The notes under the pieces were generated by a model. The model saw nothing but the letters and a program-made list of their open reading frames with translations. It searched no databases and was not told where the DNA came from. Shown in pieces: positions 7,972 through 16,449 of a DNA stretch of 49,182 bases. Position 1 is the first letter of the stretch, and every line of letters starts with the position of its first letter. Both the position numbers and the translations under genes were made by a program. The stretch comes from Bdellovibrionales bacterium (lineage in GTDB: Bacteria; Myxococcota; XYA12-FULL-58-9; SYDY01): assembly GCA_005801425.1 (NCBI GenBank), contig SYDY01000041.1, positions 1-49,182 on the forward strand, read 5' to 3'.

Positions 7972-8424
7972 TCGTTGTGCTCGGCGTTCTTGGGCACGTT
8001 GATAACGCTGTTTTTCTTTGTCGGTTTGTGGCGCCAGAATGGGCACTTGTCGTGGTCTTCCGGCAGCATCGACAGCGACGAATGTGAAATAACCCGTAAG
8101 GCAGTGCTCGCGATGCTCATTTTGTGGGTCTTCGCGTTCAACGTAAACGCCAACCTCCATACTGGTCGTGCCTGCGTAATTGACCGAGGCTTTAAGAATA
8201 ACAACGTCCGCCATATTGATCGGTCGGGAAAACCGAATGCTGTCTACTGAGAGTGTAACAACAGGGCCACCTGCATGACGGCCGGCAGCGATCCCTGCAA
8301 TAACATCCATCCACTCCATTATACGACCTCCGAACAATGTCCCATGAACATTGGAATCAGGTGGAAGAACCAAATGTGTGGATTCGCTCGCTGAATCTGC
8401 AGGGAATTTCGTTTTTCGGGTCAT
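7948..8424 (-). CDS. Acyl-CoA thioesterase, hotdog fold (YciA/BACH type)
   Basis: A 158-residue single hotdog-domain protein that should hydrolyse acyl-CoA to free acid and CoA in the cytoplasm. Evidence is NVHGTLFGGRIMEWMD, the central helix, followed by VTLSVDSIRFSRPI and VEREDPQN, in the order seen in YciA and the BACH repeats. The C-terminus is a charged helix (KEKQRYQRAQERRAQR). I start at ATG 8424; a TTG at 8433 would add three residues. It is last of a three-gene minus-strand group after the DsbA-like and Cse60-like genes, and its end overlaps the convergent protease gene. Chain-length preference cannot be read. Confidence 0.9.
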   Translation of the reverse strand: MTRKTKFPADSASESTHLVLPPDSNVHGTLFGGRIMEWMDVIAGIAAGRHAGGPVVTLSVDSIRFSRPINMADVVILKASVNYAGTTSMEVGVYVEREDPQNEHREHCLTGYFTFVAVDAAGRPRQVPILAPQTDKEKQRYQRAQERRAQRLDASTTK

Positions 8425-8432
8425 GAACAACA

Positions 8433-8618
8433 CTACTCTCGGTCAAAGAAAATCGTAATAGTAAGACAATGGTATTCATTGTCGGAACTTTGAGTGACGA
8501 TGGTATTGACGATTTTAAGTGTACCACCCTGGCTTCGGATCCATCGGGTAATGACGTCTCCTAGTTCGTCGCGTTCTTTCTGTTTGGTTGCACTGAATAC
8601 TTTAACACCCGTGAACAT
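8433..8618 (-). CDS. Cse60-like small protein
   Basis: A 61-residue protein (62 if the adjacent ATG at 8621 is used). AGGAG lies 6 bases before the ATG at 8618. The pattern of an N-terminal strand (VKVFSATK), a helix (DELGDVITRWI), then KIVNTIVTQSSDNEYHCLTI ending in a hydrophobic strand resembles the Cse60 family, first named as a sigma-E-dependent sporulation protein of Bacillus but also present in non-sporulating bacteria. Biochemical role unknown. It lies between the DsbA-like gene (9 bases upstream) and the thioesterase gene, probably co-transcribed. Family call is moderate. Confidence 0.65.
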   Translation of the reverse strand: MFTGVKVFSATKQKERDELGDVITRWIRSQGGTLKIVNTIVTQSSDNEYHCLTITIFFDRE

Positions 8619-8627
8619 CATGTGCTC

Positions 8628-9677
8628 CTACAGTTGTCCAAATTCATGGTCGACAATTTTTTCCATCAAAGGAAGAGGGATGACACCATTGAGTCTGATC
8701 CCATTCACAAACATGGCGGGCACTCCTGTGACGCCATTGCGTTGGGCTTGCGTGATATTTTCGGAAATAGCCATGGAAGCACGCCCTGATGCAATACAGG
8801 CGTTAAACTGTTCAGCCTCGAGCCCGGCTTCACCCACAAGCGCTGGGATCGCTTGTGCTGGCATACGATCCCGTCGCAAAAAAACACGTTGATGAAATGA
8901 CCAGTATTTGCCTTGTTCGTGAGCACAATGCCCTGCTTCTGCAAGTTCACGGGACAGTGTTTTGTTTGGCAACGGGTAGCCTTTGATACTGATACGAAGA
9001 TCTTGAGGATAGCGTTTGGCAAGTTCTGTGAGAAGTGAGTCGCCCTCTTTACAATATGAACAAAGGAAATCGAGAAAGACGACCAGATGCACAGGTGCAT
9101 TTTTAGGCCCAATGGATGGCGCGAGTCCTTCGGCGATGTCAAATCGTCGAAAATGTGGCATGGGCAGATCGTATGTGATCTTGGCTTTGCTTCGAAGCTC
9201 TTGAGTTAGCCCTAAGCGTGAAATGCGTTTGTTTTGCTCGGTGAGTTCGCGCTCAATCATGGGGCGTGCATCGGCATAGGGGATCACATCGGCCAAACGG
9301 CTTGCTGTGAAGGCTCTTTGTATCTCTGATTCGGAGGGTTGTATGGCATTTCGTTTATAAGCATTTTCAAGCAGGCTACTTACGCTTATTTGTTTTTTCT
9401 TGGCGAGATCGGCAAGAAGGACTTGCGTATATTTCTCCTCAAGGCCTGCCCATAACAGCTCAAGGGTTCTTATTTGTATTTCATTTTCTGCATCGGCCAG
9501 GCGCCGACGGTCTTCGGAAAGCAGATCTCTGCGATGTATCGCTTTTCCATTGATATGCCCAATCACCTGATTGGGCGCAGACATCATCAGAGCCGAGCTA
9601 TCTGCATTTGAAGTGATCAGCGCGCACGCTGGATGCATGAACAAAATAAGTGCTATAAGTGATACGCGTTTATACAC
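8628..9677 (-). CDS. Exported DsbA-like thioredoxin-fold protein with SurA-like N-terminal region
   Basis: A 349-residue protein starting at GTG with AAGGA 7 bases upstream. It has an N-terminal signal sequence ending near Cys18, possibly lipid-modified though the lipobox is imperfect. Residues about 38-170 are helical (IGHINGKAIHRRDL...) and recall the chaperone segment of SurA/PrsA-type proteins. A thioredoxin_4/DsbA domain follows, with the redox motif Cys206-Ser-Tyr-Cys209 and a cis-proline loop GVTGVPAMF near the end. It probably forms or isomerises disulfides in envelope proteins; the cysteine-rich protease next door is a plausible client by proximity only. Divergent from the lytic transglycosylase gene across 53 bases. 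Confidence 0.85.
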   Translation of the reverse strand: MYKRVSLIALILFMHPACALITSNADSSALMMSAPNQVIGHINGKAIHRRDLLSEDRRRLADAENEIQIRTLELLWAGLEEKYTQVLLADLAKKKQISVSSLLENAYKRNAIQPSESEIQRAFTASRLADVIPYADARPMIERELTEQNKRISRLGLTQELRSKAKITYDLPMPHFRRFDIAEGLAPSIGPKNAPVHLVVFLDFLCSYCKEGDSLLTELAKRYPQDLRISIKGYPLPNKTLSRELAEAGHCAHEQGKYWSFHQRVFLRRDRMPAQAIPALVGEAGLEAEQFNACIASGRASMAISENITQAQRNGVTGVPAMFVNGIRLNGVIPLPLMEKIVDHEFGQL

Positions 9678-9730
9678 CCTGAGATCCTTAGCTGTTTTGG
9701 GCGTGGGGTGCCAGTACTGGATTTTTGAAA

Positions 9731-11899
9731 ATGAAGAGAAATCGTAAAATTATGATGATGCGTTTTTTCGCAATCGTCATAGCGCTCGGTGGCATCGCCG
9801 CCTCCAACATATCCGATATGCGTACTTTGCTGCGCGACGAAGATACCTCTGTCGTGGAACAGGCAAGCTGGCTTGTTGACGAAGGTCATCATGATCTGGC
9901 GTTGGCTGTTATTGGCCAGGAAGCCACGCCAGAATCGCGATTGGTGCGTGGGCGGGCCTTACGAATGCTCGGGCGCTTAAAAGAATCTAAAAAAGTATTA
10001 AAGAAAGATCCTGACGATTCTTTCTTGCTTCCTTGGTTCCTTATTGAGCGTATGGCGCTTCGCTTGAAAGAGGATCCGGACAAAGTCAAATGTTCTGAGC
10101 TTGAACATCTTACTGAACTGAATGTCGCATTGCCCACGGATATGGTGATGGCATTGGCAACATGCTGGCGCGATAAAAGCCCCTTGGTTTTGCTCGTAAA
10201 AAAAGATGACCTGGTCGCACTTATACCCAAACGAGATCGTACAGCGTCACAATTGCTTCAAAATATTTTTGGTACGCTTGAAACACCAGAAGTGCCTCGG
10301 CTTTTGGGTGGCACGATCGATGATCGACTTGCAGATGCCGAACGCTTGCTCGATGCCAATAAAAACCGTCAGGCCTATGATTTGCTTAAGGTGATGTCGA
10401 CCCAAGAGTTGAGCTTTGAACAGCGTTGTGTTCGATCTTTTGCGTTGGGTTACGCGACACGCAAAGAACGCTGGTATGCGGAAGCAGAAACTTGGCTTAC
10501 GCAGGCCATTAAAGAATGCGCTGGGGATGAGGACCGTGGACGTCGTGCCATGTATACCCTAGCCAAAGTGGTTTCTATTCGTGATGGTTTACGAGCCATC
10601 CCCATTATCGAAGCATTTGCAAAAAAATATCCAGAACACACGATGGTCGATGATGTGATGTTTTGGGCGGGTGACTTGTACCAGCGTCGCGATCGTTTTG
10701 ATGAAGCAAGCAAATATTATCGTCTTGCGACGAGGCTTAAGGGTGACCAATGTCATCTGGCCCGGTGGCGAATCGCATGGATGGCGTACACACGTGCGCA
10801 TTACAAAGATGCGGCGAAGTTTCTTGGCGATATAACACAAGGGAAATCGGCATGCGCAGAAAGCGATGACGAGGTCGCCCGTGGACTGTACTGGAGCGGC
10901 CAGGTTGCAGAACGTTTAGGTGATCGTGCAAAAGCGGCGAAGTATTACAAAGAGACACAACGTCTTTATTCTCCCAATTATTATGCCCAGGCGGCTTTGG
11001 CACGCTGGCAGGCTCTTGATCCACAAGATGCAATGCATGAAGCTGTACGCCAAACTGCGCTCGCACAAAATGCCGATTTCGATTTGCCCTCGTGTGACCA
11101 TACTCGATCTTCCGATGCTTTCATGCGTGGTACGGCACTTCTGGCGCGCGGATTGGTGCTGTTTGCGCGGGAAGAATTTAGATGGCTGGATGTTGATGAT
11201 AATGACCCAAAATTGAATGCAGAGAATAGGTGCAGTGGACGCGATAAGCGGCTGCTTGCTGCATTGTTACAATACCGTGTTCGCAATATATACGATGCCA
11301 CACAACGCATCCGTACTGACTTTGGGTCGACATTTCGTAACCCCCCTGGCGTAGGCCAAACCGCACTTTGGCGTGTGGCTTTTCCGCGTGCGTATCCTAA
11401 GATCTTGAAAAAATCGGAGAGTGATAACGATTTACCGCCGCTATCTTTGTTGGCGCTTGTGCGTGAGGAAAGCGTTTTCAACCGTGAGGCATTGAGTTGG
11501 GCAGGCGCTGCGGGTTTAACGCAATTGATGCTTCCCACAGCGAAAGCAGTAGGCAAGCAAAGTACACCGAATATGACGTTGCAACAAACCGAGGATTTGT
11601 TTGTACCGGAAACAAGCTTAAGGCTTGGGGGCAATTACTTGGGTTCTCTCTACAAACGATATAACGCCATGTTGCCCATCGCCCTTGCGGCCTACAATGC
11701 AGGAGAACCTTCTGCCAATAGTTGGGTGGAGGCCAATACGGGAAAACCGTTGGATGTGTTTGTTGAAAATATTTCGGTTCAAGAAACACGGGACTATGTT
11801 CGTAGGGTCTCGCAAACCCATGGTATTTATCGCTGGCTCTATCTTAATGCGCCATTGGCCTTGGATATGAGCCCAATCGTGAGCAACAAACGCCGATGA
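9731..11899 (+). CDS. slt: Soluble lytic murein transglycosylase (Slt family)
   Basis: A 722-residue periplasmic enzyme that cleaves peptidoglycan between MurNAc and GlcNAc to leave a 1,6-anhydro end. It has a signal peptide (about 1-25), a long alpha-superhelical region of TPR-like repeats (about 40-540; for example DDVMFWAGDLYQRRDRFDEA) as in the Slt70 doughnut, and a C-terminal catalytic domain with REES (catalytic Glu580), GLTQLM and LAAYNAGEPSANSW. I start at the first ATG, which lies two codons inside a TTG-started frame; no strong ribosome site is seen. It overlaps the TatD-like gene by ATGA. The related activity MltG is encoded 2.5 kb downstream. Confidence 0.92.
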   Translation: MKRNRKIMMMRFFAIVIALGGIAASNISDMRTLLRDEDTSVVEQASWLVDEGHHDLALAVIGQEATPESRLVRGRALRMLGRLKESKKVLKKDPDDSFLLPWFLIERMALRLKEDPDKVKCSELEHLTELNVALPTDMVMALATCWRDKSPLVLLVKKDDLVALIPKRDRTASQLLQNIFGTLETPEVPRLLGGTIDDRLADAERLLDANKNRQAYDLLKVMSTQELSFEQRCVRSFALGYATRKERWYAEAETWLTQAIKECAGDEDRGRRAMYTLAKVVSIRDGLRAIPIIEAFAKKYPEHTMVDDVMFWAGDLYQRRDRFDEASKYYRLATRLKGDQCHLARWRIAWMAYTRAHYKDAAKFLGDITQGKSACAESDDEVARGLYWSGQVAERLGDRAKAAKYYKETQRLYSPNYYAQAALARWQALDPQDAMHEAVRQTALAQNADFDLPSCDHTRSSDAFMRGTALLARGLVLFAREEFRWLDVDDNDPKLNAENRCSGRDKRLLAALLQYRVRNIYDATQRIRTDFGSTFRNPPGVGQTALWRVAFPRAYPKILKKSESDNDLPPLSLLALVREESVFNREALSWAGAAGLTQLMLPTAKAVGKQSTPNMTLQQTEDLFVPETSLRLGGNYLGSLYKRYNAMLPIALAAYNAGEPSANSWVEANTGKPLDVFVENISVQETRDYVRRVSQTHGIYRWLYLNAPLALDMSPIVSNKRR

Positions 11900-12663
11900 T
11901 CCAACTATTTGATGTTTTAGCCCATTTAAACGATCGACGAATCATGATATCGTTGCCTCTGGTTTTGGCGCGTGCGGCGCAGGCTGGTATTTCAGATATT
12001 TTAAGTGCAGGTGTCGATCCTTCGACTGATTTGGCATTGCCCACCTCTTCTTTTCCTCGTGTTCACCGCGCGTATGGTATTCATCCTTCGGCATCGCATA
12101 CAGGTGATTTTGCAGCCCTTGATCAGCGTCTCGATGAACCGGGTGTGGTGTGCATGGGGGAAATAGGCCTTGATGCGCGTGAAAACATGCCACCCCTTGA
12201 TGTTCAAATCGCAGTGCTCGAGACACAGCTTCGTATCGCCAAAGCCCGTGATCTTCCTATTATTTTTCACTGTGTTCGCGCCCATGGGCTTTTGCTGGAA
12301 AGCATTCGTCGCGCAAAAATCGATGTGCCATGTGCTGTCCACGGCTTTTCGGGTTCCCCTGAGCAAGCAAAACTTTGGATGGATGTGGGATGTTATTTGA
12401 GTTTCGGTGGGCTAGTCACAAGGCCCGCGGCAATTCGCTGCAGGAGATCGGCAGCCTATGTGCCACTTGCGCACATGCTGCTTGAGTCGGATGCACCTGA
12501 TCATTCCCCGTCCGGTGTGGGCTCCAGTGAGCCGGCCGATATTTTATCTATTGCCCATGGGGTGTCTGAGCTTAAAAATTGTCCATGGAGCGATGTCGCT
12601 GAAATCACCCATCGCAATGCATGCACTTTTCTTCGCTTGGCAGAGTGCCCCTTCCCCAGCTAA
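11896..12663 (+). CDS. TatD-family metal-dependent hydrolase, one metal ligand missing
   Basis: A 255-residue TIM-barrel protein of the TatD DNase family. Conserved parts are GIHPSA, GEIGLD (metal-binding Glu), FHCVRAH, VHGFSGS and LLESDAPDHSP. The usual N-terminal DxHxH is DVLAH (residues 6-10): the first His is replaced by Leu8. This should weaken one metal site, so nuclease activity is in doubt. It starts inside the end of the lytic transglycosylase gene (ATGA overlap), so translation is probably coupled. The gene after it begins 9 bases downstream. Sequence error at that codon cannot be excluded. Confidence 0.85.
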   Translation: MIQLFDVLAHLNDRRIMISLPLVLARAAQAGISDILSAGVDPSTDLALPTSSFPRVHRAYGIHPSASHTGDFAALDQRLDEPGVVCMGEIGLDARENMPPLDVQIAVLETQLRIAKARDLPIIFHCVRAHGLLLESIRRAKIDVPCAVHGFSGSPEQAKLWMDVGCYLSFGGLVTRPAAIRCRRSAAYVPLAHMLLESDAPDHSPSGVGSSEPADILSIAHGVSELKNCPWSDVAEITHRNACTFLRLAECPFPS

Positions 12664-12672
12664 AATCCGCCT

Positions 12673-13587
12673 ATGGCGACATCATCGACTTCTGTAGGTT
12701 TACCTCCCGTGTTGGGTACCCCGGCTCCTGTTCTCAGAGACACGGAGATCCCTGAAACACGCATGGTGACCCATCGCCGTTTTGATCGCCTGGCCCGCTT
12801 GTACGGAGATGCAGGGGTAGCTCGTTTGATGGGCGCCCGTATTGCTGTGTTTGGCTTGGGCGGTGTTGGGAGTTTTGCAACCGAGGCATTGGCGCGAAGC
12901 GCGGTTGGCCATCTTATGCTTGTTGATTTTGATAAGGTATGTGTCACCAATGTGAACAGGCAGCTTCAGGCGCTGCGTGGCACCATAGGGCGTTCTAAGG
13001 CCGAGTTATTGGCGGAGCGTGTTCGGCTTATCAATCCTCAGGCCAAAGTGCAGCACGAAGAAAGATTTTACAGTGCAGCTTGCAGTGAAGAATTGCTACG
13101 ATCACCGTGGGGCGATTCGTTTGATGGGGTCATCGACTGCATTGATAATATGACGGCTAAGGCGCACCTGATTGCATCATGTGTGGCGCAGGGAATTAAC
13201 ATTGTAAGCTCTATGGGTGCTGCAGGTAAGATCGATCCCACCCAAATTCAGGTCGGTGATTTAAGCGAATGTCACGGATGTCCGATGGCAAAGGCGTTGC
13301 GCAAAATACTGCGTCAAAAACATGGTTTTGCAGAGCGTGGTCCTATGGGGGTTCAAGTCGTGTTCTCTGCCGAGCCGCGCAGCTGGCCGCAGCCCTTGGC
13401 ATACGATGGAGATGAAGGTTTCCGCTGTGTATGCCCTCATAAGAGCAATGAGCATAGCTGTGAAGAACGAAACCTAATAGATGGTACAGCCTCGTTTGTC
13501 ACCGGGAGTTTTGGTTTGCATTGTGCGGCTTTGGTGGTGAATGGGCTGGTACGACAGAGTGCGCCATCAGAGTGTATAGGCAGCTAA
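12673..13587 (+). CDS. tcdA: tRNA threonylcarbamoyladenosine dehydratase TcdA-like (ThiF/E1 fold)
   Basis: A 304-residue E1-like ATP-binding enzyme; TcdA (CsdL/YgdL) cyclises the t6A37 base of ANN-decoding tRNAs using ATP. Evidence is the Rossmann motif VFGLGGVGSFATEALARS, the substrate region NVNRQLQAL, DCIDNMTAK and SSMGAAGKIDPT, all typical of TcdA rather than ThiF or MoeB. A C-terminal segment holds several cysteines (FRCVCPHKS...HSCEE). About 30 residues precede the normal N-terminus; an in-frame ATG at 12763 would give the more usual length, and neither start has a clear ribosome site. It is downstream of the TatD-like gene in the same direction. Confidence 0.88.
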   Translation: MATSSTSVGLPPVLGTPAPVLRDTEIPETRMVTHRRFDRLARLYGDAGVARLMGARIAVFGLGGVGSFATEALARSAVGHLMLVDFDKVCVTNVNRQLQALRGTIGRSKAELLAERVRLINPQAKVQHEERFYSAACSEELLRSPWGDSFDGVIDCIDNMTAKAHLIASCVAQGINIVSSMGAAGKIDPTQIQVGDLSECHGCPMAKALRKILRQKHGFAERGPMGVQVVFSAEPRSWPQPLAYDGDEGFRCVCPHKSNEHSCEERNLIDGTASFVTGSFGLHCAALVVNGLVRQSAPSECIGS

Positions 13588-13597
13588 TAAATATCCA

Positions 13598-13672
13598 CAG
13601 AAGTGATTGACGCATTGCGCTGCGTTCGGGATTGACGCCGCCATCCTTTCGTGGTTTCGTCCGTCACTTCTG
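13598..13672. promoter_or_regulatory. Long-range inverted repeat in the phaR upstream region
   Basis: The 130-base gap between tcdA and phaR holds CAGAAGTGA (13598-13606) and TCACTTCTG (13664-13672), a perfect 9-bp pair 57 bases apart, enclosing two direct copies of ATTGACGC (13606 and 13631). It could fold in RNA or be a looped operator. PhaR proteins often control their own gene, so autoregulation is possible but not shown. Confidence 0.35.
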
Positions 13673-13717
13673 GCGTAGGGCGATTAATTTTTACTCTTTC
13701 GGTGGGATAGCTAGAAT

Positions 13718-14353
13718 ATGACAACTTCGACTCCAAAAATTGTTAAGCGATATGCCAACCGTAAGCTTTATGACACAGAGCGTAGTTGCTATGTGACACT
13801 CGAAGATATCTCGAACATGATCAAGTTGGGCGACGAGGTCCAAGTTATCGACAACAAGACCGGCGATGACCTTACGAGCGTAACGCTTGCGCAGATCATT
13901 TTTGAAATTGAAAAAAAGAAGCGTAGCTTTATGCCTCTGGCCTTACTGCGCGGTCTTATCCAAGAACGAAGCGATGCTCTCGGCATGTTTGCTCGTGATC
14001 AGGTAGGTAAAGCCCAGGCACGTGCGCAGGATGTCGTGGAAACGGCCAGTAGTCTCCGTGAATCAGCCGTGCGTTTGCGCAGTCAGGTAAGTGACCGACT
14101 CGACCGGGCTGTGGGAAATGCTGACAGCACCTCCACCGCCAGCGACGGATCCGATGAACCCAGTGATGACAAATCGGGTCGTTACAAACTTTTGGTTGAT
14201 ATGGCCGCGGCTTCCCGAGAAACCCTTGCCTCTTTGCATGAAGGTGTTCAGCATAAGGTTTTCAAACCTGGGAGTAAGCTTGGGGTTGAAATCGAAGACA
14301 TCCGCAACCGAGTGGCTGATATAGAAACGCGTTTGCGTAGTTTTATCCAATAG
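13718..14353 (+). CDS. phaR: PhaR-type polyhydroxyalkanoate synthesis regulator
   Basis: A 211-residue protein with the PHB/PHA accumulation regulator DNA-binding domain at the N-terminus (IVKRYANRKLYDTERSCYVTL, residues 8-28), followed by the family strand VIDNKTGDDLTSVTLAQIIFE. Such proteins repress granule-protein genes and are released when they bind polymer. The C-terminal half is helical with phasin-like heptads (about 85-130), an acidic Ser/Asp linker, and a final coiled coil (EIEDIRNRVADIETRLRSF). No PHA synthase or phasin gene is in the window, so the target is unknown. The domain also occurs in species without polymer storage. Confidence 0.88.
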   Translation: MTTSTPKIVKRYANRKLYDTERSCYVTLEDISNMIKLGDEVQVIDNKTGDDLTSVTLAQIIFEIEKKKRSFMPLALLRGLIQERSDALGMFARDQVGKAQARAQDVVETASSLRESAVRLRSQVSDRLDRAVGNADSTSTASDGSDEPSDDKSGRYKLLVDMAAASRETLASLHEGVQHKVFKPGSKLGVEIEDIRNRVADIETRLRSFIQ

Positions 14354-14376
14354 TAGGGGCGCTGCTTGCTGCGCCT
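14353..14376. repeat. REP-like palindrome, copy 1
   Basis: GTAGGGGCGCTGCTTGCTGC followed by GCC, directly after the phaR stop. The arms GGCGC and GCGCC pair around a TTGC-type centre. It closely resembles the element between atpG and atpD (48555-48580) and shares the GTAGGGGC edge with the one at 30446-30473. It could also serve as a weak terminator. Confidence 0.6.
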
Positions 14377-14425
14377 TGCCAAAGGCATTCGACAAGGGCT
14401 CAATTAGGGTTTAAACTGGTAGGTT

Positions 14426-15460
14426 GTGCGTAATAAATCGACGATGCTTTGGGTCGCTGGCTTTGCCTTGGCGATTCTTATTGCTGGAGTAGGCAGTGCC
14501 TGGCTCCTTTTTGGTGCAGCGATAAAACCCTCATCAGATATTCAGTTTAAAGTGACGTCGGGGGATAGCCTCAGACCTGTTTTGCAGCGCTTGGAAAAGC
14601 TTGGCGTGATCCGTTTTCCGCGGCTTTTGTATGTGTATGGTCGCATCATTCGCACCACAGGGGTTAAACGGGGTATTTATTTCTTTGATTCTTCAAAGCC
14701 CATGACAATGTCAGAAATATTGGCGCGTCTCAACAAGGGCGATATTCTTCAAGGACAAATAACGATCATTGAGGGCCACGATCGTTGGCAAGTAAGAGAT
14801 CAGCTCGTTCGCAATGGCTGGCTTAGTGCCGCTGAATTTGATGCTTTTTGTGATGATCTTGCTTTTTTGCAAGCTCATCAGATCCCTGGCCCCAGCTGTG
14901 AGGGCTATTTGGCGCCGGATACCTATCGTGTGGCTTTGCAAATTGATCCAGGCTCTTTGTTTGCCATCTTTTTCGATCGTTACAGGCAGCGTTTTGAAAG
15001 TGTTAGTGAACAAGGTGACGGGCCTCTTCATTTGACTGAACGCCAACTTGTGACGCTGGCATCGATTGTGGAGAAAGAGACGGGCCAGCCGTCAGAGCGT
15101 GCGCGTATTGCTTGTGTTTTTTACAATCGGTTGCGCAAAAAACCTGCATGGAAATTACAAACGGATCCTACTGTGATTTATGCACGTAAGCTGAGCGAAG
15201 AAGGTTTCGATGGGAATATTCGTCGTAAAGATCTTCAAATGAATCACCCTTACAATACATATGCCAAAGAAGGTCTTCCTCCTGGACCGATTGCGAACCC
15301 AGGCCGCGCAGCCCTCGAAGCTGTGATCTCTCCGATTGAATGTCGTGATTATTTTTTTGTGGCCATGGATGCCTGTGGCTCACATCAATTTTGTCCGGAC
15401 ATCGCGTGCCATAGTCGTGCTGTGCAGCACTGGCAGTTGAATCGTCGCAAGCGAAAATAA
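14426..15460 (+). CDS. mltG: Endolytic murein transglycosylase MltG
   Basis: A 344-residue single-pass inner-membrane protein (YceG family) that cuts nascent glycan strands and so limits their length. A GTG start is followed by a membrane anchor (about 8-32), a LysM-like region (VTSGDSLRPVLQRLEKLGVI), and the catalytic domain with EGYLAPDTY, LASIVEKETG (catalytic Glu), LQTDPTVIYA and NTYAKEGLPPGPIANPG, all hallmark motifs. Length is typical. The last 40 residues contain four cysteines (ECRDYF, DACGSHQFCPDIAC), unusual in the family and possibly disulfide-bonded outside the membrane. No obvious operon partner; pabC or tmk, common neighbours elsewhere, are absent. Confidence 0.95.
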   Translation: MRNKSTMLWVAGFALAILIAGVGSAWLLFGAAIKPSSDIQFKVTSGDSLRPVLQRLEKLGVIRFPRLLYVYGRIIRTTGVKRGIYFFDSSKPMTMSEILARLNKGDILQGQITIIEGHDRWQVRDQLVRNGWLSAAEFDAFCDDLAFLQAHQIPGPSCEGYLAPDTYRVALQIDPGSLFAIFFDRYRQRFESVSEQGDGPLHLTERQLVTLASIVEKETGQPSERARIACVFYNRLRKKPAWKLQTDPTVIYARKLSEEGFDGNIRRKDLQMNHPYNTYAKEGLPPGPIANPGRAALEAVISPIECRDYFFVAMDACGSHQFCPDIACHSRAVQHWQLNRRKRK

Positions 15461-15716
15461 AAACAGGCTACCCTCGTCATTCCCGCGCAATCCTCATCCT
15501 TATTAATGAACATCAAATGATCCAAAAACATCATCTTCTCGAAACAGATCATCGAAATAAAAAGTGTGTGATTGATGTGATGTCTTCATTAATTTGTAAT
15601 TGTAATGACTTTTTTAGCTTTATAAGTCGATGTCGGCTTTGCCTGAATCAGGCATCGCAGAAGACCACAAGGTAATATTTTTCAACAAACATCACTCTTT
15701 GAAAGAAAGTATGTAG
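15461..15716. other. AT-rich intergenic region
   Basis: A 256-base stretch with no convincing gene or RNA. It is more AT-rich than its surroundings. A fragment CGTCATTCCCGCG near 15476 recalls half of a common dispersed palindrome, but its second arm is missing. Short dyads such as CTGAATCAG near 15643 are weak. It probably holds the promoter of the broken gene that follows. Confidence 0.4.
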
Positions 15717-16136
15717 ATGAATATGAAATGCATGTTGTCTTTGATTTCTTTTGGAAGCTCCATGGTGCTGCTCCCGAGTGTCGGACATGCGAGGGGGCGG
15801 TGTTACAGGAAAGACGGGAACTGCCGCTGAATCCGGTTATGTATGGGCGAACAATGTAACGAGTGCTTCCTACACGCCATCCTTAACCTATTCGTACAAT
15901 TCCCGAGGCGGCGCCAATACGATCACACGGTCCGCTGCAGGTATCTATCAAGTGAAAATTGGCAATTTGTCGACGACGGGTGGTCACGTGCAAGTCACAT
16001 CGTATGGTGCTGGAAGCGTGAATTGTAAAGTGCAGTCTTGGGGCCCTCAGGAACCACACAGGTTGTGAATGTGCGTTGTTTTAATGCGCAAGGTGTTAAT
16101 GCGGATTCGCAGTACACGATGTTGTTCGTTGATTAA
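15717..16136 (+). pseudogene. Secreted protein gene interrupted by two compensating frameshifts
   Basis: Three frame segments read as one protein. From ATG 15717 a signal peptide is encoded (hydrophobic core about residues 5-22, ending SVGHA). After a GGGGG run near 15791-15795 the sense continues one base on: a domain with GYVWANN, SYTPSLTYSYN, AGIYQVKIGNL, HVQVTSYG and VNCKVQSWGP. After GGGGCCC near 16038-16045 the frame returns to the first: GTTQVVNVRCFNAQG and DSQYTMLFVD, ending at TAA 16134-16136. The domain, with a repeated aromatic pattern and two Cys that could bond, resembles secreted proteins of unknown function in other bacteria. Both shifts fall at homopolymers, so either decay, sequencing error or slippage could explain them. 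Confidence 0.75.
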
Positions 16137-16182
16137 ATTGAAAGTGTTTTGATGCATATCCAATAATCGGTTTGGAGTTGCC

Positions 16183-16428
16183 GTGCAAAGAGTTTTCATG
16201 GGGCTTTTAATGGCTGCATGTCTGTTTGTGGCAAGATGGGGCGTCGGTTCTCAGGCTGCACCTGTGAGCAGTGAAAAGCAACCGTCGCCCACGTCTACTT
16301 CTTTGCGCGTTGTGGTACATGACCCTATTCCTGATGAACAAGCGAGGAACGATCGTGTTGGTGTCATCGAACCCGATTTTTTACCCACCCAAGTGCTGAT
16401 GGCGACAGATATTATTCAGATGGTATAG
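16183..16428 (+). CDS. Small secreted protein of unknown function
   Basis: An 81-residue protein with GTG start and GGAG 5 bases upstream. Residues 1-25 form a signal peptide (MQRVFMGLLMAACLFVARWG) with a likely cut after SQA. The remaining 55 residues are polar, with a Ser/Thr/Pro linker and a segment VVVHDPIPDEQARND. No family recognised. The stop is followed in the same frame by a second stop and then by the next open frame at 16450, so the two may once have been a single periplasmic protein; see the next entry. Confidence 0.6.
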   Translation: MQRVFMGLLMAACLFVARWGVGSQAAPVSSEKQPSPTSTSLRVVVHDPIPDEQARNDRVGVIEPDFLPTQVLMATDIIQMV

Positions 16429-16449
16429 AATGTTTTGTCATATTAGGGC

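Noticed and set aside
10981-11634. 217-codon minus-strand frame opposite the lytic transglycosylase
   Set aside because: Antisense to a gene with complete family motifs; no start signal.
13694-13717. TTTACT...TAGAAT promoter-like pair directly before phaR
   Set aside because: The -10 abuts the ATG, so transcription would begin inside the gene and lose the start codon; the N-terminal domain is needed for the family.
15476-15490. CGTCATTCCCGCG fragment like a known dispersed palindrome
   Set aside because: Only one arm is present; no matching second arm nearby.
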